A stretch of 64,000 bases of DNA, taken from Leptasterias polaris (taxonomy: Eukaryota > Echinodermata > Asteroidea > Forcipulatida > Asteriidae). Numbering within the stretch: the first letter of the stretch is position 1; the number at the start of each line of letters is the position of its first letter. A program made the position numbers and the translations under genes. The notes beneath the pieces were generated by a model. The model saw only the letters and a list, made by a program, of their open reading frames with translations. It did not search any database and was not told the DNA's origin. Below are positions 1-64,000 of this stretch, piece by piece. The stretch spans positions 806,001-870,000 of the forward strand of contig JAZGTN010000069.1 in NCBI GenBank assembly GCA_037783415.1, read 5' to 3'.

Positions 1-818
1 TTTCTTTGTTTTGCTGCCCTCTTGCAATGAAGTAATTTGGCTAACCCAGAATTCTTGTTATAACAAGAGTAGATTGTTTATGGGTTTTGAGGCATTGCAT
101 GGTGAGGTATCAATATATATTTGGTTTGCGGTAACACCATGTGTATATCTACTTGCTAGGTAGATTTTGTTCTTTGAGAACTTGTCTTGCTATTTATTCT
201 GCTGCCGCGGAGTAGAATATTCGGAATTCGGGAGACTTCTCAGTTCTGAAAAGAACTGTCCTGCTTATTAACTACTACCTGGGCGGGAAATCGGGCGGGG
301 GACTAGAGTAGACTGTTTATCCATGTTCTTGAAAGCTGAAATATCATATTAAAATCTGTGGGCTCTTCTCAGCTACAATTTGGCCAACCATGACAAAATG
401 ATGTTTTCAAACCAATGCTACGCCTTGGCGTTATATTCTGTAATACCTATTGAGGTTTATGAAAGGTGTGTCTGGAATGCAGTAGTGCTATAAAAGGTTA
501 ATAACGGGAAGACAAAAAGGGAAAAAGTCACTTCATGGTTGAAGGAATTGGAATCTCAAATACAGGAATAGTTAGTAGACACATCTACAGAATGAAGACT
601 TGAATAGCACACACTGAGTTTATACTTGATCATCTTAACACCAAATCTATGGGGAACCAGGGATCAGTTATAGGTTACACCCCTATTTTCCGACACCCTA
701 ACCCAAATCCTAACCCTAGCGGATAAATCACATGGGGTTTTCGGAACATAGGGTTGTCAGAATATAGAGCAGTCACTGTTATAGAGAGCAATCTAACACA
801 CAGCTTTGCAGATAGACT
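1..818. other. Downstream flank, no gene seen
   Basis: AT-rich DNA. Bases 1-90 resemble 17608-17705 (shared TTTCTTTGTTTTGCTG and a GTTATAA-AGAG motif), and the GGTAACACCATGT string at about 130-143 recurs near 4968, so both are repeat fragments. No coding signal. Confidence 0.5.
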
Positions 819-1136
819 TGTGGACAAGTCGTTAATGTTTGTCGCGGTGATTGTTGAGTCGCGTGGTGGTAGCGTAATAAATACTGCTCTTGTGAGATCA
901 CTGCTCTCGCGTGAAGTTGCTGGCTGCCGACACTTCGACCAGTCGTGAGAGCAGCAGTCCCGCGGGATATTGCGAGAGAGCCGTTTCGCTATCACCGTGA
1001 CAGACATTAATAATGACTTGTCAAATGTATTAACAGTCGTGAGAGCAGTAGTCTCGCGCAGAACAGCCCTCTAGCGGAATATTGCGAGAGAGTCGTTCAG
1101 CTATCACAGCGACAGACATTTAACGACTTGTCCACA
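819..1136. mobile_element. 318-bp inverted-repeat (foldback) element
   Basis: The ends are TGTGGACAAGTCGTTAA and its complement TTAACGACTTGTCCACA. Inside, a block of about 80-100 bp (GTCGTGAGAGCAG to GACAGACATT) occurs twice, at 941-1022 and 1033-1132. No target duplication was clear. Short ORFs across it are by-products of the GC-rich repeats. Confidence 0.6.
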
Positions 1137-2155
1137 CGACTACTTTGCTGAGTATAAACCAATAACCATGAATCCTGCAGCTGACTACAGCAAGCTTGCA
1201 AACATCCCTTCCAAAACAGACTTTTCTCCACATGGCTGTAGCCACAAGAACTACAAAAAATTTCTAAACCCACCGTGGAAAACTTCAAAACTTACATCAA
1301 TACATGTCGGCAACCCAAATGCTACAATGTATGTGATGTATTTTGTGATTTTTTTCTCTTTCACTTGGCAAATAAACTCATCCAGAAATACTGTGTTTGA
1401 AGGCATTCATGAAATATTTATGTTTTTTAATGGACATTAGTTAATGGAGTTAGTGAATAAAGGTAAGAAATAGCAGACGAGAAAGTGGTAAATATTTAAC
1501 GAGACAAAGGTGAAGTGTTTTGTCTCATTTTTTGTTAAATAAAGATATTTAGTAGACAAACAACCACTGAAATGAGCTACCATTGCCAATTGCCATATCA
1601 AATCTTTAACATTGAGAACCAAAAGAAGATGGTCACAGTTATGATACAAAATTTTCCATTTCATACCTGAATTTAACATTCATATTCTAAGGAAAATTAA
1701 CCAATTCTAAATGACAACTTATTTAAGAATTTAAAATAAACAAGCACGCCTAAATTGCCACATCTTACTTATCACGTTATTTTTTGTTCTACGCAACAAT
1801 AACAATTATAATGCCAGCATCAATTATGTAGTAAACTCATTAAAATCAGCTGATCACTGACATAAAAGTAAAATAGCTTCCAACTTTGGGAAGAGTGTGT
1901 TAATAATGTGGCCCTGCTCTCAAAAGAGATCCATAGATTGCAAGATTTTAATAGACATGGACACAAGCCCTTTTCAATCACACAGCTCCAGCTAGCGTTT
2001 GAAGCCCTGTACCAAAAGTGCATGTTTTCTTGTTTTATTGAATGTTTAGACATCCAGATTAACCCTTTAGCACTTGCGCACAATATTGAATATTGTATCC
2101 TTAAATCCTTGAGCAAGACTATCTAAAGTATCTCGAAATAATTGTTGTACTTTAA
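1137..2155. other. No feature recognised
   Basis: AT-rich DNA beyond the CAMKK 3' end. A single TTAA-CCCTTTAGCACTT end at 2059-2075 resembles the end of the element at 27963 but has no partner. Confidence 0.4.
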
Positions 2156-2499
2156 AGGGTGTGTACAGCATTGGTAAGATTGAAAACATAAAGGTTAACA
2201 GATTTGCACAAAACTTACATGGTATAAGTATGGTCATGGTGGAAAACTTCCCTTGAAATGGTTTTGCTTGAAATGCTATAATTTTTAGGAAATGAGTAAA
2301 ACAAATAGTCTTTATCACGCGTGTAATATCACGATTGATAAAATCCTATGTTTAAAAACTGTGAAAATTAATAATGGGGCTTTTCAGTGTTTTCTCATGA
2401 CTCTGAAAACCGATTTATTTTCACAGGTTTGTTATTTCATGCATAAGTTGGGTTACATCAAGTGTGGATACAGGACTTTGACAATTACCAATGTTTTAC
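2156..2499 (-). mobile_element. TTAA element, family U, copy 1 (right end decayed)
   Basis: It begins TTAA-AGGGTGTGTACAGCATTGG and carries the family's interior block (ACAGGTTTGTTATTTCATGC, TTGGGTTACATCAAGTGTGG) in the order expected of an inverted copy. The far terminus (ACCAATGTTTTACATATGC) has lost the TTAA. Full copies are at 34770 and 42328. Confidence 0.75.
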
Positions 2500-4375
2500 A
2501 TATGCAGTTATGTTTGTTACATGCACAGAAAAAGTTGTGCACAGAATGTGTTCAAATGTCTTGTCTTAGAAATCGTCAAATTTCAAGGGTGGTTGAGGGC
2601 CGTGTGAGGACTAAAAGGGTCATGTGAGTCACTGTGGAATTACCCATACTGTGTTTGTTCAAAAGCAAACACAGTGGCCAAAGCTTTTCAGCAGGAAACA
2701 TTGTTTCATATTTATTTTTAAGTAAAACTGAACACAATTTCAACAAGCTGAAAGCAGCATTCTGTAATCCTTTCGATGACCGACGCACATCCATGTTGCT
2801 ACAACATATGCAGATTAATATTCAAACTTAGTGTCTGATGTACATTGCTGTCACCAGGAACTCATAACTCCAAGGAAATTAAAGTCTTTGAAGGAATGTT
2901 TAAGACCCCTCATTGTGATTTAAAAGAGAGCCACTGCCAAGAGAATCTCTTAGTAAATTCAAAACTTAATTTTGGTTCTTTGTACATTCTGGACCCAAAG
3001 CAAACATTAAGAGTCGCTGTTTAGTATCAAAATCTGTACAAAGACCACAAACATTTTGATCCATACATAGTTTTAGTAGAAATCCCTCAGTGAAAGCATA
3101 TCTTCTTGTATATAAAAATGAGCGATCCGCACTCGTAACATCAAATAACATGAAATACTTCTAAAATTCAATACCTTTAAGATTGCAAGGAAAATTAAAT
3201 TAATATTTGGTATCACTGCGTTTCTGTTCTTCATTTAAAGCAAAAAAGAAAAAAAAGAGAGAGAGAAAAAAAGGGAATGTCACATCTAAAGACTCTTTTG
3301 GTTACCTTTCACAATCCAATTCTTTTTCTATGTATACTAACATCTTCAGTAATTACAAAACGTAATCAAACATCTTCCCATCAAAAAAGGAACAGGCACT
3401 TAATTGGTGGGGCTTAACAGCCCATGGTGGAACACCGTAATATCATTTTTGCACAGCATGATGATGCAACATGCATTCTACATGGGCTGTCCATTCTTCT
3501 GCTGTTCCTCCCACTGAAATTTTGTAATATTGGTCAAGTCTACTATGGTTGGGTGTTTTGGGTCGAACAGAAACTTGATTTTTATGTTCTGAATAGACAG
3601 GACCCGGATAAGCTTAATATGTGTGACCAAAACAGCTCAAAATGTAAGGCTGGTAGGCACGTACATTCATCCACTGTACTTTACCCAACTCCAAAGTAAC
3701 TGATAACTTCTGAGCAATACTGGGTACCGGTGAAATAATTTGGTCTGGATATGAATAAGCGATTCTATAAAACAGAATCATAACCGAAAAAAAGTAAAAA
3801 TCCTTTACTGTAACCGAACTGGCCTTGTGAACAGCGATACAAGCTGATGATGAAGTTTAAATCTCACCCATTGACCTGTATTATGGTGCGGCCATCTTGC
3901 TTTTTTGCAATTTGACCCAATTTGACCAAAGAGAGGCTGGAAAGAAAAGATAGTCTGGTTCCTTTCATGATGTGAGAATCGAACTGTCACTGTTGTATGC
4001 AGGGTACCTGACACAAATGACCACAGCGTGATAAAGTTTTTTACTATGCAAAAAGTCCATGTCACTAGCAAAGTTTATCCGACGCACCAGCAAAACAGTT
4101 CCCGTTGATCAACATTAATTACACCAGAAAGTCCCACAAGAGGGCGCTCTTTCAACCTGAGACGCATCATTGCAAAAACGATGTTAAGTTTACACATCAG
4201 CATCTGTTGCTGAAAAAAAAAAAACATGGCTAGGTCGAAGTCCATGCACACTCCAGACGCATTTTGTTGCAAGGCCTGCATAGCTCATTTTACAGAAACC
4301 AGAGAGAATGGAACTTAAGAGCTCCCTCCTATGTGGCATTCACATCATTGGCGCATCTTGAACCTCCCATGGCGA
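2500..4375. other. Probable CAMKK 3' UTR and flank
   Basis: The mRNA must end somewhere here if exon 15 is right. AATAAA on the minus strand occurs near 2709 and 2415. No conserved coding stretch was found. A short A-run lies at about 4214-4226. Confidence 0.35.
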
Positions 4376-60781
<56,406 letters not shown>

Positions 60782-60784
60782 ATC

Positions 60785-60796
60785 CTACAAGTACAT
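60785..60796 (-). other. Three-codon upstream ORF before the CAMKK start
   Basis: ATG-TAC-TTG-TAG ends three bases before the predicted start codon, in the same frame. If the exon extends this far, it could lower initiation at 60781 and favour the downstream Met. Confidence 0.35.
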
Positions 60797-61320
60797 CAAC
60801 AGAGGGACCGCCACGACAGCTATGTGTAGTCACAGCCGAGGCAAGCGCACGTGCCCAGGGATGGCTACTCTCTTTGGTTGGTGTCGTCAAATAGGGGAAT
60901 GTAGTCACACCATTTGTGGCACTCTACTACGTGTGTACATTTACACAGCTGGCCATAACACAATTAACATTGCCAGGCTGCCAGGGGTTGAGATTTGTGT
61001 TCAGTTTAAATCTGGATTGGCGTTAGCTATAATGTGTGCTGTTGTTTATAGTGCTACACTACGTGTGTGTAAGGAAAGAGTGTGTAATGGGTGCAAATCC
61101 AGACTCATGGGTGTGTGTATAGCGAGGATACGGTCAGGTATCCATGGTTAAGACATGGCAACATTTAGAGTTGAGCTGAAGGAGTGGAGCGGTAACATCA
61201 GCACGCTGATTGCAGACGACTGGGTTGGCATTACAAGCAACTTACTGACTTCACTAACTTATACGACTACACATGGAGTGCACTTGAGGAACACACACTT
61301 TTGACTGCAGCCTAAACACT
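60797..61320 (-). promoter_or_regulatory. CAMKK: Possible promoter or 5' UTR region of CAMKK
   Basis: This stretch lies just upstream of exon 1 and is less AT-rich than its surroundings. It includes a GCACGTGC E-box at about 60847-60854. No TATA box or initiator could be assigned. A 131-codon plus-strand ORF overlaps it but resembles nothing I know. Confidence 0.25.
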
Positions 61321-62050
61321 GTACTATGCACACATTAAATACTGCCAATGATCCAACACTGACAGACGGCTGTCATATATTACATGCAGCAATATATACA
61401 GGAGAAGCCTTTGGTACACTGTACAACAATACCTCACGTGATGGCTGGCTGGCAATACACGAGCAGGCAGTTCCAGGGTTGCAATGCACAAACTCCCAGG
61501 TGCCCAAGTCCCCTGATGCCCACAATACACAATTGCCACTCAATGGGTTGATAACCTACAACTAGCAAGACCAGCCAGATGCTGAAGTCTAGCCACAACT
61601 CCCCTACGGTGAGGTTCAAGGCTGGACAATGTTCCCAGGGTGATGGCTCCAATGCTCCTGATCATAGAGGAAGGGAAGTAACCACCCAACTTCAAATGGG
61701 TCAGGATCTGAGTCTATAGACCTTGCTGATGCTTGAAATTCTCTCTTATTACTAGGGGTTATGGGAGGCTGACCTTGTTCTGGAAATGATGCTCACACTT
61801 TGGAGCCTCTGGGGCACGATGTATCTGTGTAGGAAATAAACATAAAAAAGGAAACATTATCATTGGATGATCATGTGCAGTTATCAGGCATACAAAATGA
61901 GGAAATGCCAAGTACACAAAACTTTGTACATGTACAGTGTTTGGCACAAGATTTAAACAAATAAATCAGCTGATCAGCTTAAAAGTTGCATGCTTGACTT
62001 ATTGAGATAAATAATAAATATACCCTTTTAGCACTAATCCGTTCAATTAA
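61321..62050. other. Upstream flank, no confident gene
   Basis: Apart from the weak exon candidate at 61774-61824, nothing was recognised. Confidence 0.4.
61774..61824 (-). other. Possible 51-bp noncoding exon
   Basis: A pyrimidine-rich acceptor (TTTATTTCCTACACAG) and an AAG|GTCAGC donor bracket 51 nt. Joined to exon 2 it gives stops in the needed frame, so it would be 5' UTR of CAMKK or part of an upstream gene. The donor is poor; this may be chance. Confidence 0.18.
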
Positions 62051-62405
62051 AGGTATTATACAGGATTGGCAGAGCTGACAAAATAATCACAGACAGTGTT
62101 CATGTTTTGTGTGATCAACCACATACATGAAATAACAAACCTGTGAAAATTTGAGCTCAATTGGTCATCGAGGTCACGAGAAAATAGTGAAAAGAGACCT
62201 TATGTGTTTTCTGTTTTTCAAACATGGAGTTTATTATCGCGCGCGATAAAAACTATTGTTTTACTCATTTCTCAGAAACGATAGCATTTTAGGCAGAAAT
62301 ATTTTAAGGAACCCTTTCTACCATTACTTACTTTAAATCATGTAAGTTATGTGTGAATCTGTGAACATTTGTGTTTTTCGATCTTACCAATAGTGTACAG
62401 GGCCT
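62051..62405. mobile_element. TTAA element, family V, copy 2 (intact)
   Basis: 355 bp, TTAA at 62047-62050 and 62406-62409, nearly identical to 32769-33123, including GAGTTTATTATCGCGCGCGA. Confidence 0.92.
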
Positions 62406-63422
62406 TTAAACAGAAAATTCCTAATAGAATAGAAACCCGCTGTTTTACTTACATGTACTAGTCACATTTGTGCCAATGTAACCTACATTGCACACGTTAA
62501 AGGTTTTTAATGTTTGAATTAAGTTTGTAATGAACAATAAAACGATTTCAAATGTATAGCAGAGCAAAATGCTACACAAAATGTACCAGTTGTTACTCAA
62601 AAATCATCATTTGCCACTCAATTTAAGCATTCTGTGTGCACAAAACTTGTTCAGTCTAACTATTTTGCTATGCAAAATTTCCGGATGAAATCGTTCCCTG
62701 AAAGCCCAAGTGGTCTAGGACATTAAGCATACAGCCCGAGGGGGCAGCGGGGCAAGTGCCCTCCAAAATTCAGGCAAAACAGAGGGGAAAATTCAGGCAC
62801 AGCAAGAAGAAACAAAAAAATTGCCGGAGAAAGCAAAAGCCTGTTTTATCCGGTACAAGAAATGGGTGCTTATGTTTTAATTATGTTTTAATCTGTGTAA
62901 AATTCAGGCAAATCACCCCCTCTGCCCCCATAACCAATTAAATCCCCATAAGCCCATGGTTTAGGAGCCAAAGAGCAAGGTTCACAGTGAATGAACATTA
63001 TGAAGCTCAATGTTGCACAGGAACATCTGCACATGTCAACTTTAAGTGGTTTGCAAATTATTCATGACTATATTTCCTAAATGGAAGAAGTCATCACCAA
63101 AAGGGAAGTACATAGGCAACTCTCCAGTGATTTTTTGTTGATACGCCCTTTGAGTAAATCCATGTGGATTGAGCAATACACTACATGTAGGTGGAAAGGG
63201 GGGGGGGGGGCACTACCATACATGTACATTGTACATGTATGGGTTGTTTTGATTCTTTGAATGAAGGCACAATATAGGCAAGAATTTACAAATCACAAAT
63301 TTGACCTTAACAATTTAATTATGGAAAAGCAAACACACACACAAAAAATGGCTTCTCTGGAAATAATGTAGAATCAAATTGTAAGGTTTCATAAACTACA
63401 GACAGATAACAATCTAGACTAA
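62406..63422. other. Upstream flank, no gene
   Basis: AT-rich DNA; a 13-base G run at 63198-63210 next to ACATGTACATTGTACATGTA. Confidence 0.5.
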
Positions 63423-63790
63423 GGCCAAGTAAAAAAAAAATACCAGTTGATCGTCCCCGCCCGCATCCTTTTTTGAGGCCGCATCCTTTTTTTTATTATT
63501 TTTTATTTTTTTTTATTTTCGATTTTTCCTTTAAAAAAAAAAATAATTGTTTGTATTTTTAATCCACCCTTGACATATATTTAATTTTTTGATGTAAACT
63601 TACCTCATGCAACAAATAGATATAAAGAAAGTTAGCGGTGATTTCAAACTGAAGAATGGGTGGCCTGTTTGAATTGAAATACTTGGCGGCCATCTTGGAA
63701 AAAAAATAATAAATAAAAAATAAAAAGGCCCTCATCCTCCTCTTTTTGGAAAAATCAGGACGATCAACTGGTATTTTTTTTTATTTGGCC
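63423..63790. mobile_element. PIF/Harbinger-type MITE, copy 2
   Basis: 368 bp, the same family as 47226-47579, with GGCCAAGT ends and TAA duplicated on both sides (63420-63422, 63791-63793). The interior is nearly the same, including GGCGGCCATCTTGG. Confidence 0.88.
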
Positions 63791-64000
63791 TAATAGTCTA
63801 TTTCTACCTCCACGCATACAGTACATTTTGGTGTATGGCTTGAGTTGGGCTGAAGCCAATCCTTCTAAATACATGTTAAATGTACATTTTAAGAGGCGGA
63901 TTACCAAATGGTATGTTTTTGTTTTGTTTGTTTGTTTGTTTGTTTTGGGGTTTTTTTGTTTGTGGGGGGGACATTAACAATGTTTAGTTGATGTGTTGTT

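Noticed and set aside
697..718. Telomere-like CCCTAACCC words
   Set aside because: Only two or three imperfect units; not a telomeric array.
675..1007. 110-codon minus-strand ORF
   Set aside because: It runs through a foldback element; openness follows from the GC-rich repeats.
61774..61824. Extra coding exon of CAMKK
   Set aside because: No phase gives an open frame into exon 2; it was kept only as a weak noncoding candidate.

Overview
The window looks like nuclear DNA of an invertebrate deuterostome, most likely an echinoderm (a sea star would fit). That is inference. It rests on a metazoan-type split gene with GT-AG introns, AT-rich introns full of ACATGTACATGT strings, and dense small TTAA- and TA-flanked elements and tRNA-derived SINEs of a style I associate with marine invertebrates. 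No bacterial gene, rRNA gene or CRISPR array was seen.

One gene fills most of the window. It lies on the minus strand and encodes a calcium/calmodulin-dependent protein kinase kinase (CAMKK1/2 family). I could assemble 15 coding exons with matching phases from 60781 down to a stop codon at 4376, a predicted protein of 664 residues over about 56.4 kb. Exons 3 to 14 are certain or nearly so: the kinase domain is unbroken, with the G-loop, Lys, RP-insert, HRD, DFG, APE and calmodulin-binding segments in order. Exons 1, 2 and 15 rest on splice signals and on reading frames that join perfectly.

Layout from the right end: 61-64 kb, upstream DNA with two small transposons; 55-61 kb, N-terminal exons 1-3; 45-49 kb, exons 4-6 (G-loop, Lys, RP-insert, helix C); 35.8-36.9 kb, exons 7-8 (hinge, helix D); 29.6 kb, exon 9 (HRD catalytic loop); 27.1-27.3 kb, exon 10 (DFG to APE); 15.9 kb, exon 11; 8.1-9.9 kb, exons 12-13; 4.7-4.9 kb, exon 14 (calmodulin-binding region); 4.4 kb, exon 15.

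The introns hold most of the unusual material. Intron 10 carries an 8.2-kb satellite of about 106-bp units with higher-order order. A 19-bp minisatellite occurs three times, once as an insertion with an 8-bp target duplication. Families of short TTAA-flanked inverted-repeat elements sit end to end in places, and one ends 16 nt before the acceptor AG of exon 13. There are piggyBac-like remnants (one with a piece of transposase-like ORF), a hAT-like element nested in a piggyBac-like one, and two Harbinger-type MITEs with TWA target duplications. SINEs belong to two tRNA-derived families. One SINE with a 180-bp (TAA)n tail is bracketed by an 80-bp duplication that includes the end of exon 6 and its splice donor.

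All boundaries and copy numbers were read by eye; no alignment, RNA or database search was available.
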